Source: Sphingobacterium phlebotomi (lineage in GTDB: Bacteria; Bacteroidota; Bacteroidia; Sphingobacteriales; Sphingobacteriaceae). Taken from it: a stretch of DNA of 64,000 nucleotides. Positions 26,401 to 34,283 of this stretch are shown in pieces. Every line of letters starts with the position of its first letter. Position 1 is the stretch's first letter. The stretch lies in NCBI RefSeq assembly GCF_008180195.1, contig NZ_VTAV01000011.1, forward strand, positions 1 to 64,000, read 5' to 3'. The notes beneath the pieces are model-generated. The model was not told where the DNA came from. It saw only the letters and a program-made list of their open reading frames with translations, and made no database searches. A program made the translations under genes and the position numbers.

Positions 26401-26877
26401 TTTTGTTACTTTTTCGCCATGTTTGACTTGTACGGTTGCATCCACAAGCGGTTTCCGGCTTTCATCCAATACCAAGCCTGTAATCACTATTTGCGCCATT
26501 TCACCTAAAATTATTGGTTTTGATGGCCGCGTTTGACTTTTTGTGATTGCAATGTTGCTTCCTTTCATCTCATATTTCAGGCCGGTATTCCGCAGAATGA
26601 CTTCGAGTGCCTGATTGATTGTGACATGATCTATATCAACATCGATTTTCTGTTTGTCTGTGATAATCTTTCCGTCATAGAAAAGATTAAAGCCACTTTG
26701 CCTACGAACTTCCTTTAAGGCGTATTTCAACGTAACATCCTTTTTATGGATAGTGATATGCTGCGCTAAAGCAGTTGCCCTGACTTGTAGCAATGTGGTT
26801 ATTAATATAATAAGGGTTAATCGCATTGTTAGTTTAGTAATCTCACAATAGCGGGTAAAGCTATTTGTCTTTATCAA
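23479..26877 (-). CDS. SusC/RagA TonB-linked receptor with STN signalling domain
   Basis: The 1132-residue receptor begins with a signal peptide (ending ATALAQ). An STN domain (about residues 40-112: ITIHKKDVTLKYALKEVRRQ, then IDVDIDHVTINQALEVIL) lets a receptor signal to a FecR anti-sigma factor. It then has a carboxypeptidase-regulatory-like domain (about 130-215), the TonB-dependent plug (about 225-345, VQVIGYGS then SISILKDAAATSIYGSQGANGVVLITTK) and a long barrel ending ALGVNLKF. The start shown is TTG; an ATG at 26826 gives a shorter N-terminus with the same signal peptide. The upstream FecR and sigma genes complete a cell-surface signalling unit. Confidence 0.95.
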   Translation of the reverse strand: MIKTNSFTRYCEITKLTMRLTLIILITTLLQVRATALAQHITIHKKDVTLKYALKEVRRQSGFNLFYDGKIITDKQKIDVDIDHVTINQALEVILRNTGLKYEMKGSNIAITKSQTRPSKPIILGEMAQIVITGLVLDESRKPLVDATVQVKHGEKVTKTNADGRFYLNDIRDGETLVISFVGYGNREISAAKDLGAIQLMPLDKTVDEVQVIGYGSESKRFSVGAVSSVSAETIERQPVTNPLSALQGQVAGLAVTSSNGVPGSTVMLQVRGQNTLGTTLQAKPYDQPLFIIDGVPFAPQNVNINLLNNLATAQSYNGGISQPTGLSPFNSINPKDIESISILKDAAATSIYGSQGANGVVLITTKKGQAGETKLDVSVNTQFNSAAKPVRFLNTQQYLQLRREAYTADGLSPSDDPGDYNGFAPDLMLYDQDKYTDWAAIIAGKMTNNTDVHATLSGGSPSTTFLISGGYTQSNYNYPGNFSDKRMTFHSALNNTSSDQRFKLGLVADYGYDRNTSARYGGAQSMVLPPNLPDLIDDSGALVWNYKGIPLNVDNFYGSLMRPVYLQNYNFNGSLHLSYILLPGLTLGTNAGYSRNNSIERSENPARSQDPTFAEASAAFGDNVNQSINIEPQLNYEFYTGKGEWTALVGGTYRKMSNDAYQVEGYGYANDNFLGSIIGASTTYPSERKNLFKYIAGFARLKYIHDHKYILEVSGRRDGSSNFGPGRQFGNFGSAGGGWIFSEEAAIKKNLPLLSYGKLSASYGTTGGDASKAYSYQALYQNISGVLPFQNVRPTYAYNLYNPNFSWSTKRSLNVAMDIGLYGNALNLNATYYRNRQGDQLVDMPLPAQTGFPVVFGNLDALVQNQGWEFTIESTNVKKENFSWNSTFNITFNRNKLLDFPDLASSSYASKYIIGQPTSIIMGYRYKGVNPETGLYEFYDKDGNATHTPKAGNANTGGDQVPIGHMDVKYMGGLANNLSYKNWGLFIFCQFSSSYSPNYLAALYSTDYPGGPTNQPSEILGRYWKNPGDHSLLQRLGSSYASGSLYTIPPFTQSEAVYGDNTYLRIKTVSLSYTFPEKLLQKIGVSTGNIYMNGQNLLTFTNYKVGDPEQPGTFTALPLQRIVALGVNLKF

Positions 26878-27026
26878 TATTATTTTTATACTCTCTTTGG
26901 TTTCATTTATTCTATTTAAACGTACTATTCGCGGTATGGATCGAAGTGATCACCACTATGAGCATGCGTAATGTTGACGTCTTTTTCGTTGTCTATGTCA
27001 TATTTTCCTTTCTTTTGATGTCCCGG

Positions 27027-28205
27027 CTATCGCGAAACGTATATGGTTTGTCCGGTTAGTTTTAGGTGTACTAACCCAGACGATTCAATGAGTTCGAGCA
27101 CGTCAGTCAAGCGTGTATTGCGTGATATCCATCCGCCGACCAGCATTCCATCCGATATAGAGTCGTCATATTCGATATGTATATTATACCATCTTGAAAT
27201 TTTTCGCATAGCAACTTTGAGATCAACATTATCAAAATAAAACTCTCCTTCCTTCCAGTCCTTTACCGACTCTATATCTACTTTATGCACATGCATACGC
27301 CCATTTTTCGTATATGCTTGTTCTCCAGGTTTAATAATTTTATTTTCACCACCTGAAGTGATCTTCACAGATCCCTCTATCAGCGTGGTGCTTGTTCTGG
27401 GCTCATCAGAATAGGCGTTTACATTAAAATGGGTGCCCAGAACTTCGATTTCCTGGTCAGCAACTTGTACAATAAAAGGATGCTCTTTGTCTTTTGCAAC
27501 TTCAAAATATGCCTCTCCGTGAAGCTGGACTTTCCGAATAAGTTGTTTATCTAGCCCAGAAGAATAGGTTAATCTCGAAGCGGCATTAAGCCAGACTTTT
27601 GAACCATCGGGTAAGACGATCGTATAGGTCTCGCCATTGTTGGTCGTAAGGGTATTTATACCTCCAATATCGGAAACATCTCTTCCAGATTCATAAATCA
27701 GTTGGCCATCCGCACTTTTTGTGATAATAACACCAGATTCTATAGCTACATTTCCATTGGAAATATTCGTTAGGTGGATTTTCTGTCCGTTGGACAGCGT
27801 AAGTGTTGCACTTTCTTTGCCTGGTTCGGTAGGATTTGAAATGGAAGCGTGCATATGGTTATTAGGTAAATTATTCGTATTTATATAAAAGTAGAGCCAC
27901 CCGCCAAGCAAAATGAGTACCGCGGCGGCAACATAGGGCAGTAGACGCCGGATCAAGGTCGCTTTCACTGGTTTTATACGTTGTTGCAACACCAGAAGTG
28001 CGCCCTCCGTTACGTATTCTAACCTATCCTCGGAAACCTCGGTAGTAAGTTCGTCGGATATCATGGCTTTATACAGTAATTCCTGTGCTTCCTTAGTATA
28101 TGACTTTTCTCCAAAATACGCCAGCAATTGCGCGTACTCTTCGGGGGTATGGTTATCGTGGAAATACCGTTCTAGTAACTCGTTTATATTAGTGTCTGTT
28201 GCCAA
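27027..28205 (-). CDS. FecR-family anti-sigma factor
   Basis: The 392-residue protein has an N-terminal cytoplasmic sigma-binding part (INELLERYFHDNHTPEEYAQLLAYF, residues 7-31) and one membrane helix (about 86-106). The periplasmic FecR domain (about 185-285) includes LPDGSKVWLNAASRLTYSS. A DUF4974 domain (about 315-390) has the FYFDNVDLKVAMRKISRWYN start. It transmits the signal from the STN domain of the SusC receptor to the ECF sigma factor encoded 91 bases upstream. The start codon is TTG: an in-frame stop precedes it closely and no ATG fits the conserved N-terminus. Confidence 0.95.
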   Translation of the reverse strand: MATDTNINELLERYFHDNHTPEEYAQLLAYFGEKSYTKEAQELLYKAMISDELTTEVSEDRLEYVTEGALLVLQQRIKPVKATLIRRLLPYVAAAVLILLGGWLYFYINTNNLPNNHMHASISNPTEPGKESATLTLSNGQKIHLTNISNGNVAIESGVIITKSADGQLIYESGRDVSDIGGINTLTTNNGETYTIVLPDGSKVWLNAASRLTYSSGLDKQLIRKVQLHGEAYFEVAKDKEHPFIVQVADQEIEVLGTHFNVNAYSDEPRTSTTLIEGSVKITSGGENKIIKPGEQAYTKNGRMHVHKVDIESVKDWKEGEFYFDNVDLKVAMRKISRWYNIHIEYDDSISDGMLVGGWISRNTRLTDVLELIESSGLVHLKLTGQTIYVSR

Positions 28206-28296
28206 ATTGAATTATTTAATTAAATATACCATCGCGATCAGGTTTACAAGAATACGCGCGGGTAGATAATTCGGGTAGCTCCAGACGAAAAAAAAA

Positions 28297-28911
28297 TTAT
28301 AGAAAGTCTTTCAATGCATGGAGCGCAATAATATAACCAACCCATGGAAATATTCTTCGGTAGTTCTTTTTTAGGAATTTATTGGCTTTTACAACATGGT
28401 CTTTGACGGCGTTTGTGGATATATGCAATATCCCAGCAACCTCTTCATAACTTTTGTTCTCGAACTTACACATCATAAAAACTCTTTTGCGCTGCTCAGG
28501 CAATTGGTCAATCAATTGGAAAAGTTCTTTGTCAAACTTTTCTTGATATAGCTGCAGGTCATCCTCTTGGGGAGTAAATGTAATAGCTGCATTGGCACGC
28601 TGTTCACGTGCCAATTTTCGGAAATGATCAAGTGCCAAGTGAGTAGCAATGCGATATAAATATCCGCCAATATTTTGATCGGGATCGATAGTTTGTCTTT
28701 TTTCCCATACTTTAAAAAATAATTCTTGTAATGCATCTGCTACCAGATCGTCTAATTTGAGCACACTAAAAAGTTTCGTCGCTATTCGATCCTTGTACTT
28801 GTGGTAAATTTCTTCAAATGCAATTTGATCTCCTGCACGCAATCTCAATAATAGCCCCTTGTCATCGTTTTTAGCGTAGGTATTTGTTTTTTCTTTCTTT
28901 GATGTCTTCAT
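28297..28911 (-). CDS. ECF sigma-70 factor
   Basis: The 204-residue sigma factor has region 2 (about residues 38-100, FEEIYHKYKDRI, then DALQELFFKVWEKRQT and YLYRIATHLALDHFRK) and region 4 (about 138-190, QLPEQRKRVFMMCKFENKSYEEVAGILHIS). A hydrophobic C-terminal tail (YIIALHALKDFL) is usual in Bacteroidota FecR-linked sigma factors. It should transcribe the FecR/SusC/SusD/TlpA genes when the receptor is engaged. Its upstream region contains TACCTTTA, one base from the -7 consensus, in minus orientation around 28995-29002. It is divergent from a second ECF locus starting at 29317. Confidence 0.95.
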   Translation of the reverse strand: MKTSKKEKTNTYAKNDDKGLLLRLRAGDQIAFEEIYHKYKDRIATKLFSVLKLDDLVADALQELFFKVWEKRQTIDPDQNIGGYLYRIATHLALDHFRKLAREQRANAAITFTPQEDDLQLYQEKFDKELFQLIDQLPEQRKRVFMMCKFENKSYEEVAGILHISTNAVKDHVVKANKFLKKNYRRIFPWVGYIIALHALKDFL

Positions 28912-29071
28912 AAGGCGCTAGTAGGAAATATATATATATATTTGTTCATAACCTGTCAAGCATCGTTTTCCGATGAGGCAGTATTAGAAAGTAAAGGTAG
29001 CTATTGTTAACGAAAATAATTGTTTATGAAATGAAGCAGTGAATGTTAATGGTTTTCATATTATGACCATC

Positions 29072-29095
29072 ATGATCCGCTAGCTCGCGGATCAT
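29072..29095. other. hairpin between divergent sigma-factor loci
   Basis: ATGATCCGC (29072-29080) pairs with GCGGATCAT (29087-29095) around a 6-base loop. It lies just upstream of the gene remnant at 29105 and in no gene. It could be a leftover terminator. Confidence 0.4.
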
Positions 29096-29104
29096 ATGGA
29101 GGGA

Positions 29105-29243
29105 ATATACCACTGTATTCTTCCGGTTTACAAATAGGAGTATATGGATATCGCGAGGCGTTGTGATAATAGAAAAGATGTGGAAAGCATTGGACAAAGC
29201 TTATATAGGCAAGCATAACCTGAACATGACGTATAATAATTAG
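29105..29243 (+). pseudogene. remnant of a lipoprotein gene related to the one at 17633-18172
   Basis: The frame from 29105 reads YHCILPVYK, a TAG stop (29135-29137), then EYMDIARRCDNRKDVESIG. The intact gene at 17633 has YHYVLPVYKKEYMDIAVRCDKKEDVEVIE at the same place. A second frame then gives ALDKAYIGKHNLNMTYNN and a stop at 29241-29243, matching the intact C-terminus LGKAYAEKHNLNVKFGN. The 5' half is absent and about 25 codons are missing between the two blocks. DNA-level similarity is also evident (for example TATATGGATAT in both). This is a clear decayed paralogue. Confidence 0.85.
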
Positions 29244-29258
29244 TTAATGTTCTATTTG

Positions 29259-29289
29259 TTTGTAATGATTCTAAATAATACTATATTTG
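29259..29289 (+). promoter_or_regulatory. consensus Bacteroidota promoter for the second ECF sigma operon
   Basis: TTTG at 29259-29262, an exact 19-base spacer, and TATATTTG at 29282-29289 match the Bacteroidota primary-sigma consensus TTTG-N19-TAnnTTTG without a mismatch. It ends 28 bases before the ATG of the sigma gene at 29317. The expression of this ECF factor therefore looks driven by the housekeeping sigma. Confidence 0.75.
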
Positions 29290-29316
29290 TGCGTTTTGAA
29301 AACGTCTACACATATC

Positions 29317-29832
29317 ATGCAGATTGATAAAAAGCAGTTTGAAGTGCTGTTCCAGTTGTATTGGAAACGAATGTTCTCATTTGCTGCGAAAACTGTATTA
29401 GAAGAAGAGGATGCCAAAGAAATAGTGCAAGATGTTTTTAAGTCACTTTGGGAAAGAAGAAGAGACTTAGAATTGCAGGATGCGGAGCGGTATCTATTGC
29501 GTTCCGTCAAATTAAAGACCTTGGAATTTCTGAGAAACAAGGGTAATAGACGACGACATCACCAGGTTATATTGCAAAATAAAACGCCTTATTACGAAGA
29601 AGACAATTTTCACTACAAGGAATTATACAATCAATTGAATACGGTGGTGGAGTCGCTACCTAATCAATGTAAAAATGTATTTAAGATGAGCCGCGAGGAA
29701 GGATTGACGAATAAAGAAATCGCCAATAATTTGCTTATTACGGAAAGAGCTGTCGAGTATCATATCAGCAAAGCGCTCGCTGTCATTAAATTAAAACTGA
29801 GCAAAAGCCTAAATATGGTGAAAACCAATTAG
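29317..29832 (+). CDS. ECF sigma-70 factor of the iron/siderophore-type operon
   Basis: The ATG at 29317 gives 171 residues beginning MQIDKKQFEVLFQLYWKRMF, the usual start of these factors; the longer TTG reading would include promoter bases. Region 2 (about 10-75) has AKEIVQDVFKSLWERR and region 4 (about 115-165) has LPNQCKNVFKMSREEGLTNKEIANNL. A perfect promoter lies just upstream. The anti-sigma gene follows after 44 bases, then a TonB-receptor/PepSY operon, so this factor most likely controls that operon in response to the receptor or to iron status. Confidence 0.9.
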   Translation: MQIDKKQFEVLFQLYWKRMFSFAAKTVLEEEDAKEIVQDVFKSLWERRRDLELQDAERYLLRSVKLKTLEFLRNKGNRRRHHQVILQNKTPYYEEDNFHYKELYNQLNTVVESLPNQCKNVFKMSREEGLTNKEIANNLLITERAVEYHISKALAVIKLKLSKSLNMVKTN

Positions 29833-29876
29833 TATTAATTTGTTTTTTGTAATTTTGATAATAACATACTACAAAA

Positions 29877-30479
29877 ATGGAAATCAATCAAGATATGCTC
29901 CTTAAATATACTGCGGGACAATGCTCGGAGGATGAGAAGTTATTGGTTGAAAAGTGGTTGGACAATGATTCGTGGGATAGTATTGACGACAACAGAACGG
30001 TAGCAGAAGAAGTTGGTCAAACCATGTGGAACAATGTGTCGATAGATACGGCTAAGACCAAAAGAATAGGTTGGCTAGCTGTTGCAGCAGCGGCTTCGAT
30101 TGTTTTTCTCTGCGGTATTTCTTTTTTGTATTTTAAATACGAAACACTTGATTCGCGGTATTTTGCAAATGAATCATTCGATCAAACGAAGTTTTTTACA
30201 GAAGATCATTACGATGTTTTGTTGAGCGGAAATAGCAATGCAAGTATTGATCTGGTTAATAATAAATTGATTTTTTCGGGTGATTTTATCATCAAACCAA
30301 AACGAAATTTTACGTTGTTGGATGCCGATCATAACACATTGATTTTTAAAGCAGGTAGAGAATACTTTATTTCTGATTCACCTGATTTTGGCAAAATTGT
30401 GGTCTTTCAAAAAAGTGATTTAGCTTTTTTGCCATCTAATATGCAAATTAAAATCAAAGAGCAATTTCGCAGCATTTAA
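29877..30479 (+). CDS. short FecR-like anti-sigma factor
   Basis: The 200-residue protein has an N-terminal cytoplasmic segment like FecR (INQDMLLKYTAGQCSEDEKLLVEKWL, residues 3-28). One membrane helix (about 63-83) precedes a periplasmic part of about 115 residues. This is much shorter than the 392-residue FecR at 27027 and lacks a DUF4974 domain. The periplasmic part has beta-strand patterns (LIFSGDFIIKPKRNFTLL) but no clear FecR box. It lies between the sigma gene and a propeller lipoprotein, so an anti-sigma role is strongly suggested by context. How it senses a signal is unclear, since the adjacent TonB receptor has no STN domain. Confidence 0.8.
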   Translation: MEINQDMLLKYTAGQCSEDEKLLVEKWLDNDSWDSIDDNRTVAEEVGQTMWNNVSIDTAKTKRIGWLAVAAAASIVFLCGISFLYFKYETLDSRYFANESFDQTKFFTEDHYDVLLSGNSNASIDLVNNKLIFSGDFIIKPKRNFTLLDADHNTLIFKAGREYFISDSPDFGKIVVFQKSDLAFLPSNMQIKIKEQFRSI

Positions 30480-30488
30480 TAGCGTAGG

Positions 30489-31691
30489 ATGAGAAGACTG
30501 ATATTTTTGTTGTATTTCATTTCGACTTTTCTTTATTCTTGTAATCAAACCGCTGAAAAAAATATAGATTCAAACTTCGTTCTTTGTTTGTTCAACAAAG
30601 ATGAAAGCCCGACTAGTTTTTTGCTGGTCGAGAGTCTGGAAGAAGAAGAAAGCGCTTCCGTACAGATTCCCTTGTCTACCTCCCGAATACGAGAGCGGGA
30701 GTACATCCAAAAGAATGGCTTTTTTTATCGCTTATCCAATCAAACCAGTGTCTTTACGAGATACCAATTGCAGGGTTCTTCGCTGATACTTCTAGACAGT
30801 TTACAATTGCGTAATCCGAACTTTGAAACTGTAAGCTGGAAAGATGAGGAAAATTTACTGGCGGTCAGTAGAGAAGATATAGCGGAAAGAAAAAGCCAGG
30901 CCCGAGTCTACCAAATCAATGTGAAAGAGATGACGATCGTACGAGAAGATACGATTATACTACCTAATGCTACGGATGAGTTTTGGGCTTTGCATGTTGG
31001 TCTTGTAGATTTCGCTAAAGGCGATCTATGGCTAGCGTATTCGTTTTTCAAATCCAAAGGAAAGTACGGACATACGACATCGGATACGACCTATTACGCG
31101 ACAATAAATTACGACAGTTTTCAGCTTAAAAATATCCAAAAGGAAACCCGTTCTACCTATCCGGGGGGATTCAATATTATACAATCGTATAGTTTCAAAG
31201 ATAAAAAAGGTGATTATTATTTTATGACAAACCCCGGTATAGCGCTGGGAAATAATGTCAAATTACCTACGGCTATTTTTAGAAAAAAGAAAGGTCAACA
31301 TCTCGTTGATCCAACGTATATGATTAACATCTCTGAATCTATAGGAAACCATGCTTATGGAATTTGGTACGTTAGTGATGGGAAAGCGGTCATCCGTAAC
31401 GAACAAAAACAATTATACACTGATTTTTCTAATTTTCATTCGGTATACCAGTTTGAGTATAGATTGGTAGATTTAAAAACTGGTGTGATCGAAAAAATTC
31501 ATTTTCCCTTAGATAAGGGCACGCAGAAAGAGAACGTCTGGAGTGATGATAACTATATCTACGCCGCTATCGATGATTCGAATGATGAACATCGGGTGTG
31601 GAAATACAACCTACAGACAAAAGAAGTTTCTAAAGGAATCAAGCTTCCTAATACAACCAGTTATACCGTCCGCTTGGATTATCTAAAGTAA
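30489..31691 (+). CDS. beta-propeller-like lipoprotein, probably DUF4374-related
   Basis: The 400-residue protein has a lipoprotein signal peptide (LYSCNQ, Cys about residue 18) and a series of repeated strand patterns. Examples are VYQINVKEMTIVREDTI, YRLVDLKTGVIEKIHFPL and VWKYNLQTKEVSKGIKLP, as in seven-bladed propellers. The size and layout fit DUF4374-type proteins, one of which occurs downstream at 34284, but sequence agreement is only suggestive. It starts 9 bases after the anti-sigma gene and is part of the same operon. Possible roles are ligand capture or signalling at the outer membrane, neither shown. Confidence 0.65.
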   Translation: MRRLIFLLYFISTFLYSCNQTAEKNIDSNFVLCLFNKDESPTSFLLVESLEEEESASVQIPLSTSRIREREYIQKNGFFYRLSNQTSVFTRYQLQGSSLILLDSLQLRNPNFETVSWKDEENLLAVSREDIAERKSQARVYQINVKEMTIVREDTIILPNATDEFWALHVGLVDFAKGDLWLAYSFFKSKGKYGHTTSDTTYYATINYDSFQLKNIQKETRSTYPGGFNIIQSYSFKDKKGDYYFMTNPGIALGNNVKLPTAIFRKKKGQHLVDPTYMINISESIGNHAYGIWYVSDGKAVIRNEQKQLYTDFSNFHSVYQFEYRLVDLKTGVIEKIHFPLDKGTQKENVWSDDNYIYAAIDDSNDEHRVWKYNLQTKEVSKGIKLPNTTSYTVRLDYLK

Positions 31692-31834
31692 TACGCTTTG
31701 ATATTACTTTATCGCAAATTTATAAATCTCGTAGTCAGTTGTTTAGATCGTCTTTGTTAAAATAGTTGACAATACACCTTCGGTAAAGTGAAGTATATGC
31801 TACTCTATTATATATACTTAATCTAAATAAAGGG

Positions 31835-34255
31835 TTGAAATCAACATATACTTTTGTACTATTCATAATTTTAGTCGTTCTTGGCCAAGCGCAGACATCC
31901 AATAAGAATGCCGTTTCGGGATTTGTCAAAGACAATTTTGGAAACCCTATTGAAGGTGCTACGGTCTCTATTCCACATCAAAATATCGCGACGTCGTCCG
32001 ATGTTGATGGCTATTATAAACTGATTTCTGAAAATGTATCAGAGCAGGCAATCCTCCAAGTTACGGCCGTTGGCTATGCTTCCGAGCAACGTTCATTAAA
32101 CGGGAAATACACGCAAGACTTTCAACTCAAGGAGGATCGCAATGCTATACAGGAAGTGATGGTATCGGGTGTCGCCAAAAGCGATAATGAACGAAAAGTT
32201 GCTGAAATAAAACGATCAGGATTTAATGTGAGCGTGATTGATATGAACGTACATGCAAACAAAACGGCAAATATCAACCAAATATTGCGCACAGCGCCAG
32301 GTGTCACATTTCGGGAAGATGGCGGTTTGGGGTCAAATTTTGTATTTCGTATCAACGGTTTGGATGCCAAGATATATATAGATGGTGTGCCGATGGACAA
32401 TTTTGGGTCGTCCATGTCGTTGAATAATATTCCTGTTAACTTGGTTGATCGGATAGAGATTTATAAAGGTGTTGTGCCTGCGTTCTTGGGCTCTGATGCG
32501 TTAGGGGGCGCAGTGAACATTATTACAAAACAGCGATCAAGACATTATCTGGACCTGAGCTATAGCCACGGTTCATTCAATACACATCAGGCAGCTCTGG
32601 TAGGTATGTATACTAACCCCAAAAATAAATTATCCGTGCGAACGAATGCATTTTATAATTATTCAGATAATAATTACACCATGTATAGTGAACCAAAGTA
32701 TGGTGTAGTATACGAAAAGACAGTTGATAACAGATTTGTCCCGATCGATGAAGTCAAAAGATTTAGAGATCGATATTACTCGGCTATGGGACAAATAGAG
32801 GTCGGGTTGAGAGATAAAAGTTGGGCTGACCAGTTTTTTGTGGGGGTAACTTATTCGGCAAATAATAAGCAAAATCAATTGGGGGCAACAATAAGTTCGG
32901 TAAATGGCGGCGATTGGAGAGAATCACAGTACGTGATGCCAACAATCAGTTATAAAAAGCAAAATTTTTTAATGGACCGTTTATTTGCGGATATCTATGC
33001 AAGTGTGAGCTATGATGTAGCCACTATTCGCGATACGGCACTTTACAACTACGATTGGAGTGGGTCCTGGGTTGCAAATCAAAACCCATCAAACACTAAC
33101 CCGCTACAGCACGAAGAGCAAAACACGACTAACTTTCTGGCGAGATCTAACTTCAATTATGATTTTGACGAAGAACGTAACCATAGCTTGAATCTTAATT
33201 ATAATGTCAATACAAATGACCGTCAGACTTATGATCGGATATTAAATTATAATACGTCTGGGCTACCAAGCCGTATGACACGTCATATAGTAGGGTTGTC
33301 CTGGCAAAATCAATGGTTTAATAAACGTTTGGTTAATAATATTGCCATCAAATATTACGGTCTGGATACCTATAAAGAAGTTGATGAGCGCGTATTCGAT
33401 ACGGATCAGCAGCTTTTAAGTGGGGCAATAGTCTCCTATGCTAAATATTTAAATTTCCAAGGGTATAGTTTGGCATCTCGATACCGAATTTTTAAAGATG
33501 GAGGAGCAAAATTCTCCGCAGAGAGGGCATACAATATGCCTACCATGAATGCATTGTATGGCGATGGCCAGAATCAAATCGCAAATTGGGATTTGAAACC
33601 GGAAAGAAGTGACAATGTAAATGGTGGGTTTTATTATAATACTTTTTTGAACGATAATCACTTTCTCAATTTCGATATTTCCGGTTTTTATCGGTTAGCG
33701 AAAGATTATATCAATACGCGTATCGTTACGGATAATGGACAATCAAAATTTCAAGCCTACAATATACCTGGGGTAAAGCTGTATGGAGCCGATACCGAAA
33801 TCCGTTATGGGTATAAAGATGTGATTACCGCGACGGTCAACGCGAGTTATGATAAAGCACTGGATAATAAAAAATACACAGACGACACGAATCAAGAAGT
33901 GAGTTTGACGTATGGCTATCAAATACCGAACAGACCTTGGATATATGGAAATCTAGAAATTGGACTAGCGCAAAATGACTGGCTTGAAAAAGGCAGTCGG
34001 ACGCAATTATCATGGACTACGCATTATACATATTGGTATTATTTGAGTGACGCGCACTTAGGCTCATTGGCATCGAAAAATCATATTCCAAGCCAAAATG
34101 TGCACTCGATTATGCTGAGCTATTCTTGGCATCGCAATAAATATAATGTATCAGGCGAGGTCCGAAACCTAACGAACGAGAGGGCCTATGATAATTTTCG
34201 TTTACAAAAGCCGGGTAGAGCTTTTTACGTCAAACTCCGGGTATCATTAATGTAA
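31835..34255 (+). CDS. TonB-dependent siderophore-type receptor
   Basis: The 806-residue receptor has a signal peptide (ending LGQAQTS), a carboxypeptidase-regulatory-like domain (about 25-95, VSGFVKDNFGNPIEGATVSIP) and a plug (about 105-230: INQILRTAPGVTFRE, then RIEIYKGVVPAFLGSDALGGAVNIITK). A long barrel ends with FYVKLRVSLM. There is no STN domain. The start codon is TTG at 31835: an in-frame stop lies at 31784-31786 and no ATG fits before the signal peptide. The neighbours (DUF4374, DUF4198, PepSY) are those of iron-siderophore uptake operons, which is the basis of the substrate guess. Confidence 0.9.
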   Translation: MKSTYTFVLFIILVVLGQAQTSNKNAVSGFVKDNFGNPIEGATVSIPHQNIATSSDVDGYYKLISENVSEQAILQVTAVGYASEQRSLNGKYTQDFQLKEDRNAIQEVMVSGVAKSDNERKVAEIKRSGFNVSVIDMNVHANKTANINQILRTAPGVTFREDGGLGSNFVFRINGLDAKIYIDGVPMDNFGSSMSLNNIPVNLVDRIEIYKGVVPAFLGSDALGGAVNIITKQRSRHYLDLSYSHGSFNTHQAALVGMYTNPKNKLSVRTNAFYNYSDNNYTMYSEPKYGVVYEKTVDNRFVPIDEVKRFRDRYYSAMGQIEVGLRDKSWADQFFVGVTYSANNKQNQLGATISSVNGGDWRESQYVMPTISYKKQNFLMDRLFADIYASVSYDVATIRDTALYNYDWSGSWVANQNPSNTNPLQHEEQNTTNFLARSNFNYDFDEERNHSLNLNYNVNTNDRQTYDRILNYNTSGLPSRMTRHIVGLSWQNQWFNKRLVNNIAIKYYGLDTYKEVDERVFDTDQQLLSGAIVSYAKYLNFQGYSLASRYRIFKDGGAKFSAERAYNMPTMNALYGDGQNQIANWDLKPERSDNVNGGFYYNTFLNDNHFLNFDISGFYRLAKDYINTRIVTDNGQSKFQAYNIPGVKLYGADTEIRYGYKDVITATVNASYDKALDNKKYTDDTNQEVSLTYGYQIPNRPWIYGNLEIGLAQNDWLEKGSRTQLSWTTHYTYWYYLSDAHLGSLASKNHIPSQNVHSIMLSYSWHRNKYNVSGEVRNLTNERAYDNFRLQKPGRAFYVKLRVSLM

Positions 34256-34283
34256 TTTTTAACACAAATAGATAATAATAAAA

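Noticed and set aside
28929-28941. Alternating AT run near the start of the sigma gene
   Set aside because: A short low-complexity AT stretch, common in this genome's intergenic DNA; not a repeat array or origin.
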